The notes under the pieces are model-generated. The model was not told the origin of the DNA. It did no database searches and saw only the letters and a list, made by a program, of their open reading frames with translations. Of a stretch of DNA of 64,000 nucleotides, positions 46,583 through 54,078 are shown in pieces (position 1 is the first letter of the stretch; each line of letters starts with the position of its first letter). This DNA is from an uncultured Verrucomicrobiota bacterium (GTDB taxonomy: Bacteria; Verrucomicrobiota; Verrucomicrobiia; Limisphaerales; UBA9464), in the NCBI GenBank assembly GCA_903821635.1, contig CAIJLV010000166.1, positions 1 to 64,000 of the forward strand, read 5' to 3'. The position numbers and the translations under genes are program-made.

Positions 46583-49120
46583 TTATTGTTCTTGGAAGCG
46601 CTGGGTGGACAACAGCAGGGCCACTAGACCGCGAACCCGGAGATCGTAGTTCGAGCTGCCAGTGGCCAATTGGTTAAAGTCCGACGTGGTGACGCCATCG
46701 TCGCCGGTGTTCAGAAAGGTGACGGCCAAGTCCCGAAATTCACCCAGGTTCGCCGTGCCTTCGGCGGGGAAGAGTAGATCTGTGAAGAAGCGGGCGACGG
46801 CACCCGCGTCGTTCAATTGAGCCGCGGGCAATTTTTTGAGGAGCAGTCCCACCGGATCGGTCGTCGTGGCGGTGCCGGCGTCGGACTTGCCCGTCATGCT
46901 GACTGGCATGAGGGCGGATTGCACGAAGCGGATCCGTTCAGTGAGCGTGCCGGCGCTGATCCAAGCTGGGGCGTCCTCGGGATAACCGTCGGGTTCGGCG
47001 CGGTCGAACAGGCGCAGGCGGCCAGCGCGATTGATGATGCCGGCGAGCGAATAGCCGTCGGTGTCGGCGGTGAATGAACCGTCCTCGTTGCGGGCCCGCA
47101 GCGCGCGCACCGTGCTCACGGCGAATTCCAACGGGGTCTTGACCTTTTGCAACGATCCCGCGTGGGAGTGGAACAAGTCCGAGTTCAGGATGGTTCGGAG
47201 CACTTCGCGAAGCTGGCCTTTTTGGGTGCCTTGATCCCAAGCGAGCATGCATTGGTAAACCAGAGTCTCCTCTGGTGTTTGGTGGTCGTCGCTAAAGTCG
47301 TAGCCGAGGTGAAATCCGTCGTGAACGAGGAGTCGGCAGAGTTTCACCGAGATAAATTCCATCGTAAACGGCTGGTTCGCCATGTGGCTAATCAGGTCGT
47401 AGCCCTCCTTGATCCCGTTGGTGCCCGTCTGGTTTGCTGCCAGCACCAAGCCGTAGGGTTGGCCGGCCCAGCGCGGGCCAAAACGGGCGGGAATGATCTT
47501 GGGCTTGGTGGTATCGACCGAGCCGTCGGGCTTGGTCTGGTAGAAGAGGTGTTTGGCCGAGAGGTTGTGCCGGGTGCCCTGGTAGTTGAACGCCCAGAGC
47601 CCCTGAAGGTTGGGATTGGCATTCAGCTCGGTCGTGTTGGTGAGCGTCGGGTCAAGGTAGGTCTTTGAACGGAGCGCGAAGGGGTTGAATTCCTGATTGG
47701 TTTGGACGAGTTCGAGCGTCCAGCCGGTCCAAGCTCGGGAGATTTGGACGATGTCTTGTTGGTCGTAGCCGTTGTCCACGCCAAAGCAGAAGAGTTCGCA
47801 CAATTCCCGGGCGTAATTCTCGTTGGCGATGCGGGTGCCGTTGCCGCGGGACCCCACGGTGTCCAGATAGACGATCATCGCCGGGCTTTCGGCGCTGATC
47901 TTGAGCAAGTCGAGGAAAGTGACGTCGGGGCGGAGCAGGGCGTCCTGCCAACGCAGGTTTTCAATGAGCTCGGTGCGGGTCGAGATTTGGTCTGCTTGGG
48001 TGCCGTCGTAACCGCGGTTGTCGAAGTAGTCCCGGGTCTTGGAAATCTGCGTGACGAAATGGTTTTCAAGGAACTGCCGGAGCACTTCCGACAACTGCCG
48101 CCGGGCTTGGACCGCGTGCAGAATATGCCAAGCGCGCAGATCTGTAAGGGTGCCTTCACCGCTCAACAGTTTGGCCAAGATCTGGGCCGGCGAATTATCC
48201 TGTCCCGATAGGCTGGCGGTGCTGCTCACCCCGCTGCCACCCAAGCGCACCACCAATGGGCTGTCTTCCGCCGAGGTGCGATACCAAAAGCTGAGGGTCA
48301 TGGGCGTGCCCACCGCGACGGTTGGGGTGATGACTTGGTAGATCGAAGTCCCTTGGCTGTCGCCCCCGGAGGCGGCCACCAAGTGGAGACAGGCGCTCCC
48401 GTTTTGCGCATAGTCGGTCGTCACGGCAGAAGCCACCAGATTGGCCGAAACGGTCCACGAGCCTGTCAAACCGGTCTCGAAGTCGGCGTTTTTCAGCAAG
48501 TTGGTCTGCGTGCCGGTATCGGACGAACCCACGACCAGACGAAAGTTGTCCACATAGGCGTCCCCACTGCCTTCCAGATACATGTAGAGCCGAGTTTGCC
48601 CGCCGGAAGTGCTGGCAACTCCCGTGACTTTGACCTGTTTCCACCGTGGAGTTGGATCCAAAAAATCGAGGGTTTCACTCAGCTTTTCCGGGGCTAATTG
48701 CTCGGCCAGATAGGCGCCGGAGCCGAGGGCCCGAACGCGCTCCAACTCGTCGGGCGTTGGTCCATACGCGATCCGGTGGAGCAATGTGGTCGCGGTCAGG
48801 GTGTCGGCGGCTAGGGGCACCGCTTCCACTTGGAAGAAGCGCTGGTCCCACTGGAGGGCGGCCCCGGTAAACTGGAACCCAGTTAAAACCGCTTCGGCAG
48901 CGGGCGCGAAAAGACCGTTTACCGTGGGGGCCTGTAATAGCCGATATTCGAGGGTGGCCGGAGCGGGGGCGAACTCAACGACTGGTCGGCCGTTTTGCAG
49001 CCCCAGCGTCAGCACGTCCGGCGTTTCGCGAGCCTGCGCCAGCAGCGAAGCCAGCGCGGCAAGCCAACCGGAGGCCGAACTGAGGGTGGTCAACCAGCGA
49101 TGCGACCAAGAAGGTTTCAT
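46583..49120 (-). CDS. Exported DUF1800 protein with an inserted beta domain
   Basis: An 845-residue exported protein, first of the DUF1800/DUF1501 pair. The DUF1800 part starts at about residue 108 (TATTLLHRIAYGPTPDELER) and resumes at about 312 (LAKLLSGEGTLTDLRAWHILHAV), then runs on with FLENHFVTQI, YARELCELFCFGVDNGY, LFYQTKPDG and FHSHAGSLQKVKTPLEF. Between about 155 and 308 lies a domain resembling galactose-binding/CBM modules (LLKNADFETGLTGSWT, LSFWYRT). It is much longer than the usual ~500 residues because of this insertion. Confidence 0.9.
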   Translation of the reverse strand: MKPSWSHRWLTTLSSASGWLAALASLLAQARETPDVLTLGLQNGRPVVEFAPAPATLEYRLLQAPTVNGLFAPAAEAVLTGFQFTGAALQWDQRFFQVEAVPLAADTLTATTLLHRIAYGPTPDELERVRALGSGAYLAEQLAPEKLSETLDFLDPTPRWKQVKVTGVASTSGGQTRLYMYLEGSGDAYVDNFRLVVGSSDTGTQTNLLKNADFETGLTGSWTVSANLVASAVTTDYAQNGSACLHLVAASGGDSQGTSIYQVITPTVAVGTPMTLSFWYRTSAEDSPLVVRLGGSGVSSTASLSGQDNSPAQILAKLLSGEGTLTDLRAWHILHAVQARRQLSEVLRQFLENHFVTQISKTRDYFDNRGYDGTQADQISTRTELIENLRWQDALLRPDVTFLDLLKISAESPAMIVYLDTVGSRGNGTRIANENYARELCELFCFGVDNGYDQQDIVQISRAWTGWTLELVQTNQEFNPFALRSKTYLDPTLTNTTELNANPNLQGLWAFNYQGTRHNLSAKHLFYQTKPDGSVDTTKPKIIPARFGPRWAGQPYGLVLAANQTGTNGIKEGYDLISHMANQPFTMEFISVKLCRLLVHDGFHLGYDFSDDHQTPEETLVYQCMLAWDQGTQKGQLREVLRTILNSDLFHSHAGSLQKVKTPLEFAVSTVRALRARNEDGSFTADTDGYSLAGIINRAGRLRLFDRAEPDGYPEDAPAWISAGTLTERIRFVQSALMPVSMTGKSDAGTATTTDPVGLLLKKLPAAQLNDAGAVARFFTDLLFPAEGTANLGEFRDLAVTFLNTGDDGVTTSDFNQLATGSSNYDLRVRGLVALLLSTQRFQEQ

Positions 49121-49260
49121 ACGAGTGCGGGCAGGAAAATCAAGCAGTTGCGGGGCCGATCACGGCGGGAAGAGGAAATCGTGTGCCCAATGGTTTTACG
49201 AGGACGGTGGGGCTGGGATGGCGGAAGAATGAGCTCCCGCAAACACCCTGTCCGCCCTCT

Positions 49261-49300
49261 AAAACTGGTTAAATTCCGCCGTCTGACCCGACGACGGAAT
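49261..49300 (-). terminator. Intrinsic terminator of pyrR-pyrB
   Basis: On the minus strand an 11-base stem with one G-T pair and loop GGGTCA is followed by TTAACCAGTTTT, about 40 bases past the pyrB stop. The rest of the gap up to the DUF1800 gene shows nothing. Confidence 0.75.
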
Positions 49301-49340
49301 GAGTGTCGGCGCGGATTTCGATCCCCTGCGACCGCAATGC

Positions 49341-50288
49341 CTACGGGTGGCCCAACTCGCTGGACCGGCCGCCATTCAGTAGAAACAGGACGGCCATTCT
49401 CACGGCCAGACCGTTGGTTACTTGCTCCAAGATGACGGATTGAGGGCCGTCGGCCAACTCGCTCTCAATCTCGATCCCGCGGTTGATCGGCCCTGGGTGC
49501 ATGATGAGCGCGTCAGGTTTCACCCATTGCATGCGCGCCGGATTGAGGCCGAAAAGGGCGGCGTATTCCCCGGTGCTGGGGAACATGGTGACGCGTTGCC
49601 GCTCGTGCTGGATGCGCAGCAGGTTGATGACATCGGCATTGCGCAGGGCTTCTTCCAAGCGCCAAGTCACCCGGACATTGGGGTGGAACGACTCCAACTG
49701 TTTGGGCACCAAGGTTGGGGGGCCGCAGAGAGTTACGTTGGCCCCCAGCTTGACCAACGCCCAGAGGTTCGACCGCGCGACCCGGCTATAGAGGATGTCG
49801 CCGAGGATCGTGACGTTCAGCCCGTCAAGGCGGCCCTTCTTTTCGCGGATTGTAAACGTGTCGAGCAATCCCTGGGTCGGGTGCTCGTGGGCGCCATCGC
49901 CGCCGTTGACGATGTGGGCTTTGGCGAAGCGGCTGAGGAAATGTGGCGCTCCGCTCGCGTTGTGGCGCAGGATCACGAAATCCGCTTGGAGAGCCTCCAA
50001 GTTTCGGATCGTGTCCTTCAGGGTTTCGCCTTTCTTTAGGGAGCTCGCCTCCGCCGTGAAGTTGATGACGTCGGCACTGAGGCGGACGGCCGCCAGTTCA
50101 AAGCTGATGCGGGTGCGGGTGCTGGGTTCGACGAATAGGTTGATGACAGTTTTCCCGAGCAGGGCCGGCACTTTCTTTTTGGGCCGCTCGCCCAATGCCT
50201 TGAAGTGGCGAGCCGTATCCAAGATGAGGGTGAGCTCCTGCGGCGAAAGCGACTGGAGGTCGAGCAAATGGCGGCGATTCCACGTCAT
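49341..50288 (-). CDS. pyrB: Aspartate carbamoyltransferase catalytic chain
   Basis: A 315-residue enzyme for the first committed step of pyrimidine synthesis. It contains the carbamoyl-phosphate motif FVEPSTRTRISFE, the KGETLKDT loop, the active-site VILRHNASGAPH, GAHEHPTQGLLD, and the closing MHPGPINRGIEI. No regulatory chain (pyrI) gene is adjacent, so control probably works through PyrR. The ATG overlaps the pyrR stop (ATGA). Confidence 0.97.
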   Translation of the reverse strand: MTWNRRHLLDLQSLSPQELTLILDTARHFKALGERPKKKVPALLGKTVINLFVEPSTRTRISFELAAVRLSADVINFTAEASSLKKGETLKDTIRNLEALQADFVILRHNASGAPHFLSRFAKAHIVNGGDGAHEHPTQGLLDTFTIREKKGRLDGLNVTILGDILYSRVARSNLWALVKLGANVTLCGPPTLVPKQLESFHPNVRVTWRLEEALRNADVINLLRIQHERQRVTMFPSTGEYAALFGLNPARMQWVKPDALIMHPGPINRGIEIESELADGPQSVILEQVTNGLAVRMAVLFLLNGGRSSELGHP

Positions 50289-50818
50289 GGCTGAAGCTGC
50301 TGGAGGGTTACGGTGTCGTTGCCGCCGTCTTCTAGGAAGGAAACCTCAACGCGTTGAGTGCGTGAGGTCGGCACATTTTTGCCCACGAAATCGGCGCGAA
50401 TGGGAAGTTCCCGGTGGCCCCGATCCACCAGCACGGCGAGTTGGACCCGGCGGGGGCGACCGAAGTCGTGCAACGCATCCAGCGCCGCCCGCGTCGTCCG
50501 GCCGCTGAACAGAACGTCATCCACCAGCACGATAGTCCGGCCGGTCACGTCGAAGGGAATTTCAGTGGCTCGCAGCAATGGGGCCGTGCGTTGGTCCAAA
50601 TCGTCCCGGTGGAGCGAAGCGTCCAGCAAGCCGGTCGGCACGGGGTGACCAAGGATCACGGCGAGCTGTTGTGCCAGTCGTTGCGCGAGAAAAACCCCTC
50701 CTGCTTGGATGCCGACGATGGCCAGATCGGCCCCAGCGGGATTGCGTTCGGCGATTTCGTGGGCCATCCGGGTGATGGTTCGGTTGAGGGTGGTGGAATC
50801 GAGCAGTAGGGAACTCAT
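50285..50818 (-). CDS. pyrR: Bifunctional PyrR: pyr attenuation regulator / uracil phosphoribosyltransferase
   Basis: A 177-residue type I phosphoribosyltransferase of the PyrR family: AIVGIQAGGVFLAQRL, the PRPP loop VLVDDVLFSGRTTRAALDAL, and LAVLVDRGHRELPIRADFVGKNVPTS, the last being specific to PyrR. In the known systems it binds a pyr mRNA hairpin in response to UMP. A matching hairpin stands in its own leader. No Shine-Dalgarno sequence precedes the ATG; an overlapping leader frame may supply ribosomes. Confidence 0.96.
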   Translation of the reverse strand: MSSLLLDSTTLNRTITRMAHEIAERNPAGADLAIVGIQAGGVFLAQRLAQQLAVILGHPVPTGLLDASLHRDDLDQRTAPLLRATEIPFDVTGRTIVLVDDVLFSGRTTRAALDALHDFGRPRRVQLAVLVDRGHRELPIRADFVGKNVPTSRTQRVEVSFLEDGGNDTVTLQQLQP

Positions 50819-50889
50819 GCGGGGAAAACAAAAGCCGGTCGCCCAAGGGAAACCGGCTTTGAACTAGCTGAAGGGGCGGTGTTTTTCAT
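50815..50889 (-). CDS. Putative 24-codon pyr leader peptide
   Basis: A short frame starts with ATG at 50889 (MKNTAPSAS...), reads through both arms of the terminator hairpin and stops with a TGA that overlaps the pyrR ATG as ATGA, like the gene junctions elsewhere in this window. This would let ribosomes invade the hairpin and reach pyrR. It is too short to judge by codon use. Confidence 0.5.
   Translation of the reverse strand: MKNTAPSASSKPVSLGRPAFVFPA
50824..50860 (-). terminator. Intrinsic terminator / attenuator in the pyrR leader
   Basis: On the minus strand AAAGCCGGT and ACCGGCTTT form a 9-base stem with a 12-base loop followed by a TTTTGTTTT run. The T-run ends only a few bases from the pyrR ATG. 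This leaves no room for a promoter between, so the stem is better explained as an attenuator of pyrR-pyrB than as the end of the upstream gene. Confidence 0.75.
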
Positions 50890-50897
50890 GCGCCTTG

Positions 50898-50915
50898 GCA
50901 GTCTCGCGGGACCGC
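50898..50915 (-). promoter_or_regulatory. PyrR-binding hairpin in the pyr leader
   Basis: Minus-strand RNA would form a 6-base stem GCGGUC/GACUGC closed by the hexaloop CCGCGA, which fits the CNGNGA loop of known PyrR sites. Against the published consensus ARUCCNGNGAGGYU it agrees at all but two positions, and one difference preserves base pairing. It lies 37 bases upstream of the terminator stem. The following CCAAGG (50893-50898) can pair with CCUUGG in the terminator loop (50843-50848) as a possible antiterminator. Confidence 0.65.
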
Positions 50916-50945
50916 GTTAAAGGAGCTGGAGATAATTTGTCGGAT

Positions 50946-51164
50946 TTAGCCACCGGCGGGTTGCCGTCCGCGCCGCCAAGCCGAGCGATGTTTGGTGATC
51001 CAGTCCACCAAGGCCCGCTCAAAACCGATGTCTTGGCCGGCTTTTTCGGACTCAATCCACTTGTGCTTCAGGATCTCGTCGCGCTCCGCCTGAAACTCGC
51101 GATAGAGCGTCGTGTTTACCAGCAGAGACTGCGCTGAGCGTCGTTGGTCAGATTCATTGCCCAT
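50946..51164 (-). CDS. Small conserved hypothetical protein
   Basis: A 72-residue hydrophilic, helical protein starting MGNESDQRRSAQSLL. Its conserved-looking core is REFQAERDEILKHKWIESEK followed by AGQDIGFERALVDWI, with a basic tail. I have the impression that similar short proteins occur widely, but I cannot name the family. Longer in-frame extension upstream is proline/arginine-rich and looks non-coding. It lies directly upstream of the pyr leader on the same strand. Confidence 0.7.
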   Translation of the reverse strand: MGNESDQRRSAQSLLVNTTLYREFQAERDEILKHKWIESEKAGQDIGFERALVDWITKHRSAWRRGRQPAGG

Positions 51165-51293
51165 AGCACTGGCCGACCTTGGTCGGTCACCAAAATGTAA
51201 CCTCGGTTGCTGGGGTGTAAATCGGTATTTCCATTCCCATCCATTCCCACTCCCACGATTGCCGGCGGGCGGCGGGGTCGCTACAAACCGTGC

Positions 51294-52292
51294 GTGGCCC
51301 ATCACCATTTTGTTTTGCACCGGCGCTCGCTGTATCGCTGGGCGGGGTTGAGGTGGGTGTCCCTGTGCGGGGTTTCGATTTTGGCGGAGGCTGCACCGCT
51401 GAACCTTCGCGCCACTAACGCGGCGGCGCGCTACGAGCTGAAGGCGGCCCAAGTTTGGCGGCTGGAGTGTCAGAGCCCCAAACGCTTCGACGCCTCTGCG
51501 TTGCACCGTTTGGGCGACGGGACTTGGCTGACTTTGGACGACAAGACGACCCGCCTGTTTCGGATCGAGCTAGCCGGCGACACGGGGCGGCTGGTTTCGA
51601 CCGAGCACGAATTTCTGCCCAAACGCACGGCTCGGCCTCCCACGGGTAAGGCTGAACCCCGTCCTGATGTGGAAGGGTTGGCCGTGGATGATGCCGGGCG
51701 GATTTATGTGGCCGAAGAATCTCAGCGGCAGGTCTTCCGTTATGATCCTGTGACCAAGACCACGGAACGACTCCCTATCGACTGGACGCCGGTGAAGAGG
51801 TGGTTTTCTGCCGATCTCAACGCGTCATGGGAAGGGGTCGCCGTGGGCGGTGGTAAACTCTACCTCGCCAATGAACGAAGCATCGGCCGCATCGTCGTGG
51901 TCGATCTCGCCAGCCTGAAGGTGGAGCGCGATTTCCAAGTGTATCCGCCCGGCCGAGCCGCCGCCGACGTGCACTATTCGGATCTTTGCTGGCAGGCGGG
52001 CCACTTGTGGGTTTTGTGCCGTGAAAGCCGGTGCGTGCTGCAAGTCGATGCCACGAAGGAAAAGGTCCTCGCCGAATTTGATTACGACGCCATTGAGCGC
52101 GACCCGCAAAACGCTTACGCGCACCCATTCCCCTACGGGTTCGTCGAGGGACTCTTTGTGGATTCGGACAACCTCTGGCTGGTCGTGGACAACAACGAAT
52201 TTCCGCGGGTCGCCGACAAAAATGACCGCCGCCCCCAGCTCTGGCGGTGCCCGCGAACAGACCTCCGAAACGAAGAAAAATCGGCACAGTGA
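51294..52292 (+). CDS. Exported phytase-like / SdiA-regulated-type beta-propeller
   Basis: A protein of about 332 residues from the GTG at 51294, or 325 from the TTG at 51315; either leads into a signal-like segment (LYRWAGLRWVSLCGVSILAEA). No ATG suits. The mature part is a propeller with repeats such as PDVEGLAVDDAGRIYVAEE, SWEGVAVGGGKLYLANER, SDLCWQAGHLWVLCRES and FVEGLFVDSDNLWLVVDN, as in SdiA-regulated or esterase-like-phytase domains. An Asp/Glu-rich face suggests calcium binding. Enzymatic activity is unknown. Confidence 0.78.
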   Translation: MAHHHFVLHRRSLYRWAGLRWVSLCGVSILAEAAPLNLRATNAAARYELKAAQVWRLECQSPKRFDASALHRLGDGTWLTLDDKTTRLFRIELAGDTGRLVSTEHEFLPKRTARPPTGKAEPRPDVEGLAVDDAGRIYVAEESQRQVFRYDPVTKTTERLPIDWTPVKRWFSADLNASWEGVAVGGGKLYLANERSIGRIVVVDLASLKVERDFQVYPPGRAAADVHYSDLCWQAGHLWVLCRESRCVLQVDATKEKVLAEFDYDAIERDPQNAYAHPFPYGFVEGLFVDSDNLWLVVDNNEFPRVADKNDRRPQLWRCPRTDLRNEEKSAQ

Positions 52293-52417
52293 ACTGCCGC
52301 TGGCCTTGAATTGGGCCCTCCGAGCTACCTTGGAAGAGTGACTTTGAGCGGAGGAATTCCCCGCGGACTTCCGCCTTCTGCTTCCCCCGCGGCCTGCGTT
52401 ACGCTGTCGCCTCACGA

Positions 52418-53344
52418 ATGAAGACCGCTTTGTTGTTCGCGGGCCAAGGCGCCCAAGCCGTTGGCATGGGTAAAGACTTGGCCGAGGCTTTTCCCACCGC
52501 TCGCGCCTTGTTTGACCGGGCCAATGTCGCCTTGGGTTACGATCTCGCCTCCGTCTGCTTTACCGGACCTGACGTCGAATTGACCAAGACCGAAAATGCC
52601 CAACCGGGCATCTATCTGGTGAGTTGGGTCGCGCTGTGTCTGTTGCGTGAACGGGTGCCCGGCCTGACCTTTCAAGCCACGGCCGGCCTTTCGCTGGGCG
52701 AATTCACGGCTCTGGCTGCTGCGGGAGGTCTGAGTTTCGAAGACGGTCTCCGCGTGGTCCGGTTGCGCGGGCGCTTTATGCAGGAAGCCTGTGAAGCCAC
52801 CCAAGGCAGCATGGCGGCCATCATTGGTTTGGATGAAGGCCCGACCCGCGAAGTCTGTGAAGCCAGCGGTGTTACGCTGGCTAACCTAAACTGCCCCGGC
52901 CAGATCGTGATCTCAGGGGCCGCTGATAAGATTCCCTCGGCCATCGAGGCGGCGAAGGCCAAGGGGGCCAAGAAAGCCATCCCGCTACCGGTCGCCGGAG
53001 CCTACCACTCGCCGCTCATGGCCAGTGCTCAGCCCAAGCTGGCCGCCGAGTTGACTCAACTATCCCTCTGCCCGCCGGTAGTGCCTGTCATCGCTAACGT
53101 TACCGGCCAGCCGCACGGGGCGACTTCGGCCATTGCCCCTTTGCTGGTGGATCAGGTGACTTCGTCCGTCCGCTGGGAAGCGTCGATGCGTTACCTGCTC
53201 GCTCAGGGCTTTACCCGCTTTATTGAGCTGGGCCCCGGCACGGCCCTGAGTGGCTTCATGAAGCGAATCGACAAGTCGGTCCAGATGCTCAACGTCGCCG
53301 ACGTTGCGAGCTTGGAGGCCACGGTAAAGGCGTTGGTAGCCTGA
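52418..53344 (+). CDS. fabD: Malonyl-CoA:ACP transacylase
   Basis: A 308-residue FabD loading malonyl groups on acyl carrier protein for fatty-acid synthesis. It has the N-terminal LFAGQGAQAVGMG, the nucleophile GLSLGEFTAL, the substrate arginine segment LRGRFMQEAC, the AYHSPLM histidine and the terminal IELGPGTALSGFMKRI. It is alone here; no fabH, fabG or acpP is adjacent. Confidence 0.97.
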   Translation: MKTALLFAGQGAQAVGMGKDLAEAFPTARALFDRANVALGYDLASVCFTGPDVELTKTENAQPGIYLVSWVALCLLRERVPGLTFQATAGLSLGEFTALAAAGGLSFEDGLRVVRLRGRFMQEACEATQGSMAAIIGLDEGPTREVCEASGVTLANLNCPGQIVISGAADKIPSAIEAAKAKGAKKAIPLPVAGAYHSPLMASAQPKLAAELTQLSLCPPVVPVIANVTGQPHGATSAIAPLLVDQVTSSVRWEASMRYLLAQGFTRFIELGPGTALSGFMKRIDKSVQMLNVADVASLEATVKALVA

Positions 53345-53383
53345 GAGGACTCCCCGGCGGCCGCTTGCACCCGGCCGCAAGTG

Positions 53384-53785
53384 TCACCCGGGGCGGGCAA
53401 AGGGGCGGCGGAAGGCTTCCTCGAAATTGTAGCCGCCCCGAAAATCTTCCCGGCTATCTTGGTCGGTTTTTGAAAGAATTTCCGAATCGATCAAGTTGAA
53501 GACGATTTCACCGATGTCTTCGCAGCAACGGACGCCCCATTCCTCCAGCACACAGTAAGTCATGGGGCCGAACTGGTGCAGCGCCAAACGGCGGGCTCCG
53601 TCGAGCAATTCCTGCCCCGAGATGTGCTGGCCTTTGCGCGGGGTGACCAACGCTTGGTCGGTGCCTTGGAGGGAATCGCGGGTGAAATCGAGGGCGTCGC
53701 GCACAAAATGGTAGGCGCCTCGGGCGTAACGCGGGTCGCGCGCCAGCACCGAATCGAGGGCTGTTTCGAAGTCTACGATGGCCAT
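53384..53785 (-). CDS. Minf_1886 family protein
   Basis: A 133-residue cytoplasmic protein matching the Minf_1886 family known mainly from Verrucomicrobia and relatives: RYARGAYHFVRDALDFT, GQHISGQELLDGARRLAL, QFGPMTYCVLEEWGV and FNLIDSEILSKTDQD. It has no assigned function. It starts one base after the stop of the small membrane protein gene, so the two are likely co-translated. Confidence 0.85.
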   Translation of the reverse strand: MAIVDFETALDSVLARDPRYARGAYHFVRDALDFTRDSLQGTDQALVTPRKGQHISGQELLDGARRLALHQFGPMTYCVLEEWGVRCCEDIGEIVFNLIDSEILSKTDQDSREDFRGGYNFEEAFRRPFARPG

Positions 53786-53786
53786 G

Positions 53787-53939
53787 TCAGCGGAGGGTCG
53801 CCCCGGTTTGCACAGGTAGCGGCGGTAGGGGATTCGGCGGCCTGAATCGCAACCATGCTTTCGCGGCCAACCCAGTGACCAGCAGTGTTAAGAACACAAA
53901 TAATACCCAGATTTCCTGTTTGGTCAGGCGCGTCTCCAT
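53787..53939 (-). CDS. 50-residue single-pass membrane protein
   Basis: A short frame begins METRLTKQEIWVLFVFLTLL, followed by VTGLAAKAWLRFRPP and a proline-rich end. It has a charged N-terminus, one clear membrane helix (about residues 10-30) and a cytoplasmic-type basic boundary. It ends one base before the Minf_1886 start. Coding status is inferred from the membrane-protein pattern and the tight spacing. Function is unknown. Confidence 0.65.
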   Translation of the reverse strand: METRLTKQEIWVLFVFLTLLVTGLAAKAWLRFRPPNPLPPLPVQTGATLR

Positions 53940-54078
53940 GTCGAAGGCTAACACAAGTGGCCAATATTAGTCCACGAATGGCCGTGGCCGAACTTGGGCG
54001 CTGAACCTAATCGGGCGGGTTTGTCGTCCGCCGGCTGAAGGATGTGCCATTTTTGCGAAATTGGATTCATACCCGACT

